Assembly (NCBI GenBank): GCA_009602735.1
Contig: WELA01013072.1
Location: 74,299-138,298 of the forward strand
Reading direction: 5' to 3'
DNA length: 64,000 bases
DNA from: Mesotaenium endlicherianum
Taxonomy: Eukaryota > Streptophyta > Zygnematophyceae > Zygnematales > Mesotaeniaceae
Shown: piece after piece, positions 31,380 to 42,340 of the stretch
How the letters are laid out: every line of letters begins with the position of its first letter
Numbering within the stretch: position 1 is the first letter of the stretch
The notes under the pieces: model-generated
Databases searched by the model: none
What the model was told of the DNA's origin: nothing
The model's input: the letters and a program-made list of their open reading frames with translations, nothing else
Translations under genes and position numbers: made by a program

Positions 31380-31496
31380 CGTTGACGCCGTCGTGACTTG
31401 GCGTACTAAGCGAACTAGTCCTTTTTTTTTTAACACCGTACTAAGCGAACTAGCGTACTAGTCCAACTAAGCGTACAAGCGTACGACGTAACCCTG
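31380..31496 (+). repeat. hAT1 right subterminal motifs and inverted repeat
   Basis: Four to five copies of GCGTAC(TA)AGCG-type words (GGCGTACTAAGCGAACTAG appears twice in variant form) lead into ACGACGTAACCCTG, the right terminus. Confidence 0.8.
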
Positions 31497-31504
31497 CACA
31501 CAGC

Positions 31505-33020
31505 TTTGCGCCTTTAGGGATGCAAGCGTGAGTGTGCGTGCCACCCTCCACACACCCGGCTAGAGCAGGTGCCATTGCTCTTGTTGGAGCCTCGCGCACA
31601 ACCTTCATACAGCCAACACCCCCTTGCCCATGGAAGCAAGAGGCTTGAATCCACCCAGCGGCATCCCGCAACGCAAGCACACGTGAAGGGATAAGAGAGA
31701 GAGAGAGAGAGAGAGAGGGCACGGGGTCTCATACCTGGGGATTGAGGAAGGCGTGCTCTCTCAGCCGGGCCACTATTGTGCTAAACTCAATGGCCGTTGT
31801 TGTCGTGCACACTGCATGCACCACCGGATGCAGCCAGCAAACTTGCCAGCCCGCTACGTGCCAGCTGCTCAGTAGATACATTTGGGAGCAAGATAGCCCA
31901 TGCAGGCCGTCCAAGGAGAACCCCTTCCATTCTCCTTCCTGTTTTAAAGACTAGGATGGGCAGCTAGAGAAGGACAAGGTGCAGGAGCAGGTGGAGATGT
32001 GGGCAGAAAGGAGGAACAGGAGCAAGAGCAAGTGCAAGAGGAGGAGGAGGAAAAGGTGCAGCAGGAGGTTTAGAGGTTCAGCAGATTGAAGAGCAGGCAG
32101 AGGAGGCAAGAGATTAGCAGAAGCAGGGACAAGCTACAACTCAGCCAGTCTAGGGATGAGTTGCTAGCCCGGGAGTAAGGCCCAGGGCAAAGCTACCGCC
32201 GGCCCAGCCTTGATCTGCAGCCCAACGGCAAGCCACAGCTAGCCAGCCCAGGGCAGTGGGGGGAGCTACAGCCTAGCCTGGGGTTAAAACTACAGCTAGT
32301 CGTGTTGTGAGCTGCAACCCAGCATGCCCCTGCCGACAAAGCCTAGGCAGCCAGGGCTCTCTCTCCTCTCCTTGTCCTCGGCAGCTCCCAAGAAAAACAA
32401 GCAAGATAATTTTGAAATCGCAGCCCTGACAACACCTCGACACATGGCAGCAGCTGCTCGACACGAAGTAGCTGTCGCAGGCACACAGAAAGGGAGAGTC
32501 TTCGAGACAAGAGAGGGAGAGAAGAGGAAGAGGAGAGGGGGAGAAAGGGGGAAAAAGCGAGAAAGAGCACTAAGATGGGAGGATGGGACAAAAAAGAGAA
32601 ACTGTGTTGCAAGACAAACTAAACAAACCTAGGACGGACATGGTTGCGGCTGCACACATGTCCATGGTTGCTAAATTTGAGTTGATGCGGTTTGTGCAGT
32701 GAGGAATTGTGCAACTGCACTAATGCGAGCGACGTTGTCGCTGCATAAGCCAAAACGAGTTTTGCATAAATGTACAAGTCTCGTTATTGCAGCAAAAACC
32801 TAAAACATAGACCTGTACATTTTCAATTCCTTCGATTCACGCGTTCCTTCTACACTCACGAGCTGAACAAGTCGACGGGAATAGATTCAACGGCGTCCAA
32901 CTTGATTTGGGCGGCGCGTGTGCGTAAAATTTTACTAATACGCTTAGTACGGGCAAATCAACTTAGTACGCTTAGAAGAGCAAACGAAGCTCAACCTGTA
33001 CGGCGTACGGCGTAACCTTG
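31505..33020. other. hAT2 right part, no recognised gene
   Basis: Continues the sequence left of 11983. It holds a short GA run (31690-31717) and purine-rich Arg/Glu/Gln-coding low-complexity sequence (31970-32100), and ends with subterminal TACGCTTAGTACG words and the inverted repeat at 33000-33020. No family motif is seen in its short frames. Confidence 0.55.
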
Positions 33021-33028
33021 CGTTGATA

Positions 33029-33211
33029 TTTAGTATCATAAGTGCGGGGAGTGGGTGGTGCATGGTAGTGTAGAGTTCAGCTATGTGAGGACTGACAAAA
33101 TGGTGACTGACACCTTGACAAAGGTAATCCCGAGAGCTAAGCACCAGTGGTGTGCAGAGATGTTTGGATTGAGAGAGTGTGTAGTTAAACAGAGAAGAAG
33201 CTGAGAGGGAG
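33029..33211 (+). pseudogene. CopA copy 1: RNase H end and polypurine tract
   Basis: Resumes the copia frame cut at 10103: EWVVHGSVEFSYVRTDKM, then VTDTLTK and KHQWCAEMFGLRECVV. A TAG interrupts it near 33030. The tract CTGAGAGGGAG (33201-33211) directly precedes the 3' LTR. Confidence 0.82.
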
Positions 33212-33681
33212 TGTTGTAAATAGGCACTCCTGACTCTATTTGCTTTATGTTGGTTTGGTGTGCTTGTATGTGTGTGAGACGATGCATTGAGTAAACCTGT
33301 GAATAGTCAATGTGGATGGACTGTCAATATGATAACCACAGTGTTCTGTCGACGCGGTATCATGTGTAGGCTTGTTAGAGTCTTATCACAACTGTCGATG
33401 TGATAGTGTTGGGTGACTAGTCGCCAAGTGAATATAGGCGATGTAGGAGACATTGTGTGGTGAAGTCTTAAGTGTAAGAGAAGAAGAGTCTTCAAAGAAA
33501 GCGTGTGTGCAAGATCTAAGCTAAGTGCTTGATCTGCAACAGGTTTGTGTGGCCTTGTCTGTGTGACTGAAGGAAGCTGTCTTGTAACCAACTAAGTCTG
33601 TGTGATTTGGGAGATAAAAAGCTGTATGAGCAAAGAGAAAGTGCGATAAGAAGAAGAGATGGTTGAAGAGAATTTTCAATA
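33212..33681 (+). repeat. CopA copy 1, 3' LTR
   Basis: 470 bp from TGTTGTAAATAGGC to TTTTCAATA (the terminal CA has changed to TA). Partner of 6841-7318, followed by the duplicated TTCAG. Confidence 0.88.
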
Positions 33682-34410
33682 TTCAGCTGGATTGAATTTT
33701 GTAAACTCATACAGCACAGGGTGGTTGTGCTATATCTTACCATCCTTGGTGGTTTTGTCAGCAGGCTGCAACAAAACAGCACCCATGGCAAAGTCAAAAG
33801 CATCAGTAACCACCTGCAAAGGTAACTTGGGGTCATACACAACTAAGACTAGGGCAGAACAGAGAGCATCTTTAAGGACCTGGAAGGCAACTTGCTGCTC
33901 TTCCCCCCACGCATACTCGGTGTCCTTCTTAGTAAGGTCAGTCTGTTTACTGGCCTTTGAAGGACTAATCTCAATGAATCTCCAATAATAGTTAGCCAAC
34001 CGAAGGAAAGAATTAACTTTCGAGACAGACTGTGGTATTGGCCATTCCCTTATGGTCTGGACTTTCTTGGGATTCACATTGATGCCGTCCTTGCTAACCA
34101 CGTGGCCAAAAAATCCAGTACTCTCCTTAAAGAAATCACATTTGCTCAATTTGGCATATAACTGGTTCTTTCTTAAAGTGTCTATAATTGTTTTTAAGTG
34201 CTCAGCATGCTCAATTTCATTTTTAGAGAATATTCAGATATCATCCAAGAAGACTTGCACAAACGTATCCAAGTAAGGCCTTATAAGTCATTCATAGCAC
34301 CCATAAAGGTTGCACGAGCATTCGTCAGTCCACATGGCATCACATTTAACTCCTAGAGTCCATAACGTGTGCGAAAAGCAGTCTTCTGTTCATTTTTCAA
34401 CAAGTCAATA
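33682..34410 (-). pseudogene. GypB copy 1, segment b: RT thumb and RNase H start
   Basis: 34149-33730 on the minus strand encodes SKCDFFKESTGFFGHVV, NSFLRLANYYWRFI, DLTKKDTEYAWGEEQQVAF and VVTDAFDFAMGAVLLQP. This matches 47850-48400 of GypB copy 3. It follows in order from segment c at 5784-6840 once the CopA element is removed. At 34410 it meets the truncated LTR of GypA copy 2; about 150 bp of RT is missing across that insertion. Confidence 0.82.
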
Positions 34411-34666
34411 TTTTGGGATGTGTTGGGTGCCAACACATCAACATGCACCTTCCTAGAAATTATTTATGTAGCAAGTATATAAACAAGAGCTAGAACATAG
34501 GAAGACATTCCAGAATCACTCTTGTACGTGCCAAATTCCAGAAACATACTAACTTTGAAGAGGTCATCTCTCTTTTAAGAAGCTACCACTTATGTTCATA
34601 GATCCTTACCTTGAATAGATTAAGTATTCTATTTTACTCAGTACTTTATCTATCTGTTTCACTACA
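34411..34666 (+). repeat. GypA copy 2, truncated 5' LTR
   Basis: Matches the right half of the LTR at 131-617 (from TTTTGGGATGTGTTGGG to TTTCACTACA). The first half is deleted along with GypB sequence. Confidence 0.82.
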
Positions 34667-34703
34667 GTAATATCAAGGCTAGGCACTTTGGTAGCACAAG
34701 AAA

Positions 34704-35880
34704 ATGGCCGATCCTCAAGACCAACAGGAAGTCTTTCAAGGAACCCCTTCCTCTCTAAGAGACCCTCCTCCAGCGCCGATAGAAGAGCCCACTCAAGAAA
34801 ATCAGCAACAACAAGAAGCACCACAAGGAGGAGCACCGTCAAATCCGTGCAGCCGCTATAGCAAAGTTGACCCCACCACAAGGAGTTCCCGCAAATGAGT
34901 GGGCAGCCTTCCTAATGATCGTCCACAACCAAGTGGGCTTGGCCACCTATGAAGCAACCGTGCGAGCATCAAGAGAACCTATGGCTGCCATGGTTGCCCA
35001 TATTGCGAACAACGCTCAAAATGCAGCCCCGGATCAAGCGCCTCCACAAGAGCGTACAAGAGCAAGGAAACTCATCAAGCCCGGCAAACCCGACCCTTTC
35101 AATCCTGGGAGAGGAGCCAAACTGAATCTGTGGCTCTACCAAGTGGAGACGTACCTCACATTCCTTGAAGTACCCGAGGAGGACTACGTCCCTTTTGTCG
35201 TTACCTTGCTCAGAGGAGCAGCAACATCATGGTGGCGTATTTATGAAGCGGCTGTATATCAAGCTGTGGCGCATCTCGTACCCGGTCAAGAGCCCCCACC
35301 ATCATATGCAAGATGGGTGGATGATCGTGAAGCCTTCCAGAAGAAATTCATGCCCTTCAATGCGGAGAAAATTGCTCGAGAAAAGCTCGAGAAAAGCCAC
35401 ATTTCATGACCTCACTCTTGAGATCCCCAACATGTTGCTCGAGAAGAAGATTGATCGTTATATGTCTGGCCTCAAGCCCAAGGTGGCGAAAGAAGTGGAA
35501 TTACGCGACATGACGGACTTTTAATTGATTATTGAAGTGGCTCAAAAGGTGGATACCTTGGATTTCAAGCATTTCGTGCCTTCATCTTCAAGGGCATCGG
35601 CGACGCGGGTGTACGCATCCCATTGTACGTCTAAGTTTGAACCCACACCCATGGAAATTGGAGTTAATAAAAGGGACCCCGCAGCTTCTCGGAAGAGTGG
35701 AAGACCCTCTAATGACACTTATGATGCATAAAATAAGCAAGGAGTGAAAGCAAGACTCTCCCCGACTGAAAAAGAAGCTCTCCTGACGGTTGGACTATGC
35801 TTTTATTGTAAGAAAGAGGGCCATTGTGCACTCTCATGCCCCAAAAAGTTTTCAAAAAACGGACAACGCCAGTAGGCCAG
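34704..35880 (+). pseudogene. GypA copy 2 gag
   Basis: MADPQDQQEVFQG start, then the capsid-like domain (34867-35409) and, in a shifted frame, IDRYMSGLKPKVAKEVELRD. It ends with the zinc knuckle CFYCKKEGHCALSC and a stop at 35872-35874. It has a single copy of the Gln/Pro motif duplicated in copy 1 and keeps the A missing there, but has its own deletion after REKLEK. Good alignment partner for diagnosing copy 1. Confidence 0.85.
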
Positions 35881-35888
35881 GAGCTTAC
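35854..35888 (+). promoter_or_regulatory. GypA copy 2, conserved frameshift signal
   Basis: The same slippery AAAAAAC in the same gag frame (35854-35860). An 11-base spacer follows, then stem GTAGGC/GCTTAC (35872-35877 with 35883-35888) with one G-U pair replacing a G-C pair of copy 1. Pairing is kept despite substitution, though two copies are thin evidence for selection. Confidence 0.65.
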
Positions 35889-35926
35889 CACCCCAAGACC
35901 CACTTCATGAGAACAAGCCAAGTGAG

Positions 35927-37260
35927 GTGGAGACGCTTGTTGAAGACGACATTCCAACCCCAATGAGTTTGAGAGGTTACCTTGGAGGAGAGAAGGTCCA
36001 CATCTTGGTGGATAGTGGAACTCAAGGTAACTTCATCGCTGCAAATTTTGCCACCAAGCACGGCATTACTATGCAAACTTTTGACCTCGACGAGGAGATT
36101 ATGATGCTTCACGGATTCTCCTATACTACCCCCTCCACGGGGACGTACGCCTTGTCACTCCCTATCGAGTTCTTCAAGGATAGAGTAGTGTTGTCCCCCA
36201 AACAAATGGGCAAGTACGACGTCATTTTGGGGACGCCTTGGTTGACCAAGCACAACCTCCAAGTTGATTGGAGGGATGGTATTATCAAGATCAAGAATGA
36301 CATCACTTCAAGAAACTGTATTTTGCGCGGTATCCAGAATATCTAGACCCAAGACATCAAGAAGCCGGCACACGAGATACTATTGTCCGCCCTCCAACTC
36401 AAGAGACTTGTGAGGAAGGGACACCAGCTTCTTTTGGCCTTGATCACGCCAAAAGACATCAAGAAAGATATCGAGAGTCAAGAAGGCAGCCCCCTTCTTA
36501 AGGAGATACAAGAAGTCTTAGAGGACTACAAAGAAGTATTCTCACCGGAATTGCCCACCAGATTCGGATCGCAGAACCAGACATAGAGAAGACGGCATTC
36601 AGGACAAGATATGGACATTTTGAGTTCATGGTCTTACCAGTCGAACTCACCAACGCACCAGCAACTTTCATGACTATGATGAACACCATATTTCAGCCCC
36701 TGCTGGATGGATTTGTGGTTGTATTCATTGGCGACATCCTCATCTACAGCAAGACCCTTGAAGAGCATGGAAGACACGTGAAAGAAGTGCTCAAAATCCT
36801 AAAGCAAAAAAGCTATTTGCAAAGGCGTCAAAGTGCGAGTTTGCCTAACAAGAAGTGGAGTTCCTAGGTCTCCACGTGACTGCTGATTACATCAAGATGG
36901 ACCCCAAAAAGACCACGGTGGTGGAGAAATGGCCAACTCTCACGACCAAGAAAGAACTCCATTCATTCTTGGCATTTGCCAATCGGTACAGGAGATTTTT
37001 CGAGAGCTTCTCGCATGTAGCAGCCCCCCTGACAAATCTACTCAAGAGGGACAGGCTATATACATGGATCAAGAAAGAGGAAAAGGCATTTTAAGACTTG
37101 AAGCAAAGATTGACCACATCCCCGATGCTTACACTCCCAAGTCCAAACCAGATTGGCCCTTCCACATCCTCACCGATGCATCTTCCTGTGCAATAGGGAA
37201 ATCCTAATTCAAGATCAAGGCAAGGGACTGCAGCCCATCGCCTACAAGTCAAGGAGTTGG
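35927..37260 (+). pseudogene. GypA copy 2 pol fragments
   Basis: Protease with ILVDSGTQGNFIAANFATKHG split over 35927-36346, a TAG, then the linker (36383-36570). The frame jumps to [16 protein letters not shown] near 36560, removing the RT N-terminus. The RT active site reads FIGDILIYS, with the first catalytic Asp replaced by Gly. The thumb and start of RNase H follow to about 37260, where the LTR begins. A CGA to TGA change just after the frameshift site (about 35908) stops the pol frame early. Confidence 0.85.
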
Positions 37261-37702
37261 AATATATTGCATCTATTTTAATACTTTTGAATTTATTTGG
37301 AGTATTATTGTGTGGAGTCAAGTGTGAATAGATACTCTAGTGACTTGGTTTATGTCCTTTGAACCTTCTGAGGCATATTCAAAGGAAAAGGAAAGACCTA
37401 GAAGACCTCCATGTGGCAAACGTCAATGTGCCATTTTTAGGTCAAAAGGACATGTGTACATTATTCTAGAAAGAGGTGGCAAGTTTTGGGATGTGACACT
37501 TATGTAGCAAGTATATGAACAAGAGTTAGAACATAGAAAAGGATATCATAATCACTCTTATACATGCCATATTTGAGAAATATTTGAACTTTCAAGAAGT
37601 CATCTCTCTTTCAAGAAGCGACCACTTGTGATTACAGACTCTTCTCTTTAATAGATAAAGTAGTCTATTTTACTTAGTACTTTATCTATCTCTTTTACTA
37701 CA
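37261..37702 (+). repeat. GypA copy 2, second LTR (left end missing)
   Basis: Matches 153-617 of the off-window LTR; about 20 bases of the TGTAGTG end are lost where it joins RNase H sequence. It ends TTTTACTACA. Confidence 0.82.
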
Positions 37703-39941
37703 GTCCTTCTTCTTAACAAATAGGATGGGTGCATCATGAGGTAATTTACTGGGTAAAATACAACCATTTTTCTCCAGCTCTGCAATCTGTGTTTTCAGTT
37801 CTTCACTCTCCACATAGAACAAGCAATAAGGTGCGTTGCGAAGGTGGCTGACTCCCAGGTAATAAATCAATCCCATAAACTACTTCTTTCATAAGGGTCA
37901 GTCTTGGAGGCACATTAAAGTCATCAGTATAATGAGCAACAATTTTTGTAGCAATAGGGTGCTTTGGAGGGCTGACCTTTTTCTTAACCACCTCTTCAGG
38001 TTCAGAAGGTACCTCTTATAGCAGCAAACATAACATTCAATTTTCCTTCTGGTTCCAGCTTCAGTTGAACACCATTGCATTCAACAATTAGCATCCTGTT
38101 GGAAGCCTCTTCTTTTCCTTCATTTGCCATTCATAAAGGACAAGAGGAAGAGCGCTTCTGGGTGCCAAGTTAGTCTGCTTATCACGGGCTCCTCTCACTA
38201 TAATTGTACCTCTGCTCCAACACACTTCAGCTCGATGTCTGTTAAGCCAGGACTTGCCTACCACGAGATCATAAAAGCCAGTGTTGAGTACTCCGAACCT
38301 AAGCGTTTCAGTTAGAAGTGCAATGCCAGAATATAACTGGACCTCAATAGGCTTGGTTGTAACTCCTCCCGGGATACTTGAGGCATCTCCATGGAATATT
38401 TTTCTATTCCTTTGGGAGACAATAGGCCGCCTTAGCCGCTTAAATAAGTCCTTATGGGTAAAAGTATGTGATGCCCCTCCGTCAACAAATGCCCTCACCT
38501 TCCTACCTGCAATTATACAATGCAATAGAATAGGGAAAATTAACTTTTCCTCACTTTCGCGTTGTTCTCTTGACTTAGCAAAGAAATATTGGACATCAGG
38601 TGGAAGAAGATCATCGAGAGTGTGCATTCTCTGGAGATCTATATTGCAAATGGTCTCCTTTATTTGTTTTTGAGGCATACATAGTCAATCCAATTCAGCA
38701 GGACCCATAATACTTGCTACGAGGGCTAAACTCTAAACCCTAAACCCTAAGGGCAGTTAGTGACGACACACTATCTCTAGCATCCTCACAGGAAGTAGAT
38801 TGGATTGTTGACTGTCGCTGTCCTTTTAAACGCTGATCCTTTTTCTCGACCTTTAACCGGACACTGATCTTTGTAGTAGCCTAGCTGCTGGCAATAGTAG
38901 CAAGTAGATTTTGCTAAGCGTGGTCTCGTCTTAGTTCTACCACCACCTCTTTCATAATGACCTGAGACTTCGGATTTCAAGCCATACCAAAAGTGTGCTA
39001 TCTTATACCGCTCTTGCATTTCGGCTGCTTCATCATGTTCTCCTGGAACTTTTGAGCAATCTCAGCATTTAAAGTGGTCTGCTTCAGTGTCAAGGAGATC
39101 ATTGCATAGATAGCTTTTCCTGCTGATTGATAACATCAAATTTCTCATGCAGCTTCTTGACAAAATCTACCCAGTTTGATGCACTGCCTCTTAGTAGAGC
39201 ACCAGTGTGCCTTACCTTTTTGTAATTCTCCAACCACTGCTCAACATCAGTAATACCTAATTTTCTCCTCAGGCTCATATTCCTAGGGAGGGTTTGGCTT
39301 AGGGTTAGTAGGCCATTTGCCACCAATACCACTGGTTTGAGAACCCAGTTGGTCGTTGTCATGCAGCACTGCCATCATAATCCTTATGTCCTCCTATTGG
39401 GCCTAACACATGCTCGCCATTTGCGATTGCATCTGCACAAATTAAGCTCCCAGATCTTCATTATGAGGTGGTAGCCCAGCGAACACAGCAACAGCATCAA
39501 TAATTTTGATTAGTAGCAGCTTCGGCATTCTCGATTGCTGCTGCCCCGGCAATGCCTGTTACGCTCAATTGTCTGCAAATTTGAGGGAGAGATAGGCATA
39601 GCAGGAGGTTGGTTTCGAAGATTGGCCTTCTCTGCCATTTGCTCTTCCACCATCCTTCCATCAGGACCCAACCTGTTTACTGCCTCCTCTACCTCTTTGG
39701 CTAAACCATCATCCTTAGTGAACTGGGCTGCTATTGCAGTAAGAGCTGCTGCCTGCTCAACAGCTTCTCTAGCTCCTCCATCCTGCAGCGTGTCCAAGTA
39801 AGTACGGGGTCAAAGGAGGCGAGTTTCGTCCTGCCCTTCTACATTGTTATCATTGTTCTCACCCTCCATTTTCCAAGAGTTGCCAGCTTGAGACCTAGTC
39901 CTCACCATACACGACTACTGTAATCATTGCTTTGATACTAC
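37703..39941 (-). pseudogene. GypB copy 1, segment a: gag, protease, RT start
   Basis: Minus strand in order: gag near 39900-39510 (AREAVEQAAALTAIAAQ, VNRLGPDGR), gag middle at 39362-39099, zinc knuckle region CYYCQQLGYYKDQC (about 38904-38863), retropepsin at 38678-38088 and RT start at about 37940-37703 (PHDAPILFVKKKD). The protease active site reads FVDGGASHTF, Asp-Gly-Gly rather than Asp-Ser/Thr-Gly; copy 3 reads Asp-Glu-Gly. The YDLVVGKSWL flap-to-C-terminal motif is present. Several stops. A short CTAAACCCTAAACCCTAA run lies at 38731-38750. Confidence 0.84.
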
Positions 39942-40047
39942 TTAAATGAATCGACTTACCAACAGACAAATAACGATAAATAAAGATCTCAATATCAAAG
40001 AATACTCTTTATGGTAATTTTTGTACACTAAATATATAGCAAAAGAT

Positions 40048-40524
40048 TGTTCTAAATCCTTTTCATCCATCTCTTCTTCTTACCGCACTTTCTCTCAGCT
40101 GGTCACATAGACAACTCCTTCTCTCTTCAAGGCACACAGACTTAGCTGGTTACACAGACATCTTCCTTTAGTCACGCATACAAGGCCACGCAGACCTGCA
40201 GCAAATCAAGCACTTAGCATAGGTCTTGCACACACACTTTCCTCGGAGTCTCTTCTTCTTTCTTACACTCGAGAGTTCACCATACACCTTCTTTGATAGC
40301 GCCTATATTCACTTGGCGGCTGCTCACCTACCTCAAACTCATCGACACTTCAAACCAAAATGTCCTACTACCCAGCACTTCTACACAACCAACACAATGT
40401 CAACACATCAACGGTCCACCCACTTTGCCTACAAAACAATTTTACTCTATGCATCAACACACACACATGCGAGCCACCCGAACCAACACAAGCAAAATAG
40501 AGTCAGGAGTGCCTACTTACAACA
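40048..40524 (-). repeat. Solo CopA LTR
   Basis: 477 bp, TGTTCTAAAT to CTTACAACA, flanked by AAGAT (40043-40047) and AAGAC (40525-40529), a 5-bp duplication with one mismatch. Other GypB LTRs carry AAGAC at the same spot. A solo LTR is the usual product of recombination between the two LTRs of one element. Confidence 0.85.
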
Positions 40525-40719
40525 AAGACAATTCCTAGCAGTGAACAATACTTGCGAGTAAAATGCAAGTAAAGTAGCATTGATAATGCAACCAATAACC
40601 TCATACATAAGCAAGGCTAGAAAACAGTGCGTATGAATGCCTTCTTGCCTTGGATTCAAATTCCTCCCAATTTGCAGTACAAGAGAGTTGACCTTGTTTT
40701 TGAATGCGAAAGCTTTATT

Positions 40720-41903
40720 GAAATGAATCTTGCTTATTCAAGATAAACGTATTTCATTCAAGTGTATAAGATCAGAGACAGGTGGAAGCGTGTAAAATTG
40801 GGGATCAATCGTTGCCCTTACAATGAATTCCATTTACTCATCTATAGCCCTTGACTCACTTACCGTAGTGTGCCATAGTTGCACACTGACACAAGAAAGA
40901 GGCGAGCTTGGGGAGTAGAGGTTCTCTATTAGAAACTCATGGCCTCTTGCCTACCAGACTTACAAGCATGTAGAAACACATACACAACATCAAGGGACTG
41001 AATACCAAAGGCGCTCTCGTTCAGGAGACCATAAAGTAGCTAAAACACATCCCACTAACTTGGGTGAAAAACCATGGAATATATCCCCTGTGTGACCCCG
41101 AAATGTCAATAGGCATAAGTATGTCAATAGTTCTCCAAATTAAGCAAAGTTAACGACAACGAATGCATCTTAACAAGACCTTTCCAAGAAGTTCTAATTG
41201 GTTCCATTTGGAGCACAGACAAAGCAGCCATGTGAATTTTTGTGAAGGCTGGTCAATAGAACAAACCCAAAACAGCACACATGACTCGCAAGTAGAAATC
41301 CTACTGAAAGCCTATTGTCCAGAATGAGGGACCCCAAGATCTCAGCCTACTATATACCTAGTAATTACCTGGTTGACCAAGGCGCAAGGTGCGCCGTTTT
41401 GTGGGAAGTCGATTAGCTGGGACCCTTGGATCTAGGTATAACGACCACATTAATTGGTCGGTTGACTGAAGTCCTAACTGTTCAATTGACGGAAGACGGC
41501 TCCGCCTACCCAGGAGTTAACCACACTGGTAGGACATCGATTTACCAAATCGCAATCGACCTCCCGACTTTCAGTATACATAGGTCAAATGTGCCAATCT
41601 ATAAATAATTATCTAAATCTTATGTCTATCCTCAGTGTACAGGGTCCAAGTATACTCACTACTAAACCCTACTATTATACGAGAGCTTACTCCACATCAA
41701 CGTACTTATATTATGTCCTACATCTATACAGGTAATCTGAGCAAACTATAATACAAAATGTCATCTTGCTGGTCTATTCGACAAAGCCAGTAAACTCGCA
41801 TTCTATCGACAAACATTCATTTAGATGAGTTCGCATATGTGACATAATACTTATTTAGTAACAAATATGCAATTTATTAAATAAATAATAAACTAAATCA
41901 TTA
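40720..41903. repeat. Diverged LTR-like block inside the GypB LTR
   Basis: Begins TGAAATGAATC and ends AAATCATTACA, like the GypB LTR termini, and carries near 41490-41570 the block CCGCCTACCCAGGAGTTAACC found in all GypB LTRs. At 1,184 bp it is longer and otherwise dissimilar. I found no clear target duplication. Probably a solo LTR of a related family. Confidence 0.4.
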
Positions 41904-42340
41904 CATGTACCTAGCATATGTACACGGAATGAATATACTGTTCAAAGGCAAGTGCGATGGCACCGCCTACCCGGGAGTTAAACACGATGGTAAGACCTCA
42001 GCTAACCAAATCCACAGCCATCTCTCATCATCCCAATTCCCCATCCACCTAAAGGGTGTCATCTGATCACTCATCTAGCACACCACACTTAGATGCATAG
42101 CTATGCAGTTCGCTGCTGCCGAGTACGGCAGCCAGTTGACTGTCAAAGAATGTGTCAGCAAGCTGACACAAGTCAACAGGCTGACCTAATGGACTACATC
42201 CTGCTGCTCTCTGCTAAGTCATTTAGCTAAGCATGAAATATCAAGGAGACTCAATATCAAAGAAAGTTTAGCTGGTTGAACTTGTTTAACTATGTTATCT
42301 AAGAGAATACTATATTTATCCAATATACAAATTCATTACA

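Larger units (their letters stand above)
11991..31496 (+). mobile_element. hAT1: large hAT transposon with transposase and internal minisatellite
   Basis: The ends are CAGGATTACGCCGTACGC (left) and the reverse complement of CAGGGTTACGTCGTACGC (right), flanked by a perfect 8-bp duplication CACACAGC (11983-11990 and 31497-31504). It spans 19.5 kb. Removing the nested GypA element and its duplication leaves about 12.8 kb, of which about 6 kb is a palindromic minisatellite. It encodes a BED/DUF659-type hAT transposase (25727-28127) on the plus strand, now with two stops. Subterminal copies of a GTACGCTTA/TAAGCGTAC motif near both ends are likely transposase binding sites, by analogy with other hAT elements. 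Confidence 0.92.
10104..33020. mobile_element. hAT2: non-autonomous hAT transposon, split by hAT1
   Basis: The ends are GAGGGTTATGCCGTACGC (left) and the reverse complement of CAAGGTTACGCCGTACGC (right), variants of one inverted repeat, consensus CAGGGTTAYGCCGTACGC, shared with hAT1 and hAT3. Flanks are CATTGATA (10096-10103) and CGTTGATA (33021-33028), an 8-bp duplication with one mismatch, the size typical of hAT. Removing the element and one duplication joins the CopA RNase H (codons for K-H-I-D-I). Without hAT1 it is about 3.4 kb and has no transposase, so it would need help in trans, perhaps from a relative of hAT1. Confidence 0.88.
6841..33681 (+). mobile_element. CopA copy 1 (Ty1/copia), split by hAT2
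   Basis: A plus-strand copia element with a 5' LTR (6841-7318), Met-tRNA primer site, decayed gag-PR-IN-RT-RNase H and 3' LTR (33212-33681). It is inserted into GypB copy 1: flanks are TTCAA (6836-6840) and TTCAG (33682-33686), a 5-bp duplication with one change, and the homologous uninterrupted site in GypB copy 3 (about 47815-47830) reads TTCAG. The coding part is broken in RNase H by the 22.9-kb hAT2 insertion. Without that insertion it would be about 3.9 kb, short for copia, because of internal deletions (zinc knuckles, and the span from integrase into RT). Confidence 0.9.
34411..37702 (+). mobile_element. GypA copy 2: deleted chromovirus inside GypB copy 1
   Basis: Plus-strand GypA relic: partial 5' LTR (34411-34666), altered primer site (34668-34679), gag, partial pol, and a nearly full second LTR (37261-37702). 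It lacks about 350 bp between protease and RT, and everything after mid-RNase H. The GypB RT resumes at 37703. No clean duplication remains because the left border was deleted. Confidence 0.85.
39942..42340 (-). repeat. GypB copy 1, 5' LTR, twice interrupted
   Basis: In print it starts TTAAATGAATCGACTTACC (39942, from TGAAATG) and ends AATTCATTACA (42340). On the minus strand, a decayed Met-tRNA primer site (AGTATCAAAGC) lies just inside it. It is interrupted by a solo CopA LTR (40048-40524) and a diverged LTR-like block (40720-41903). Confidence 0.8.
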
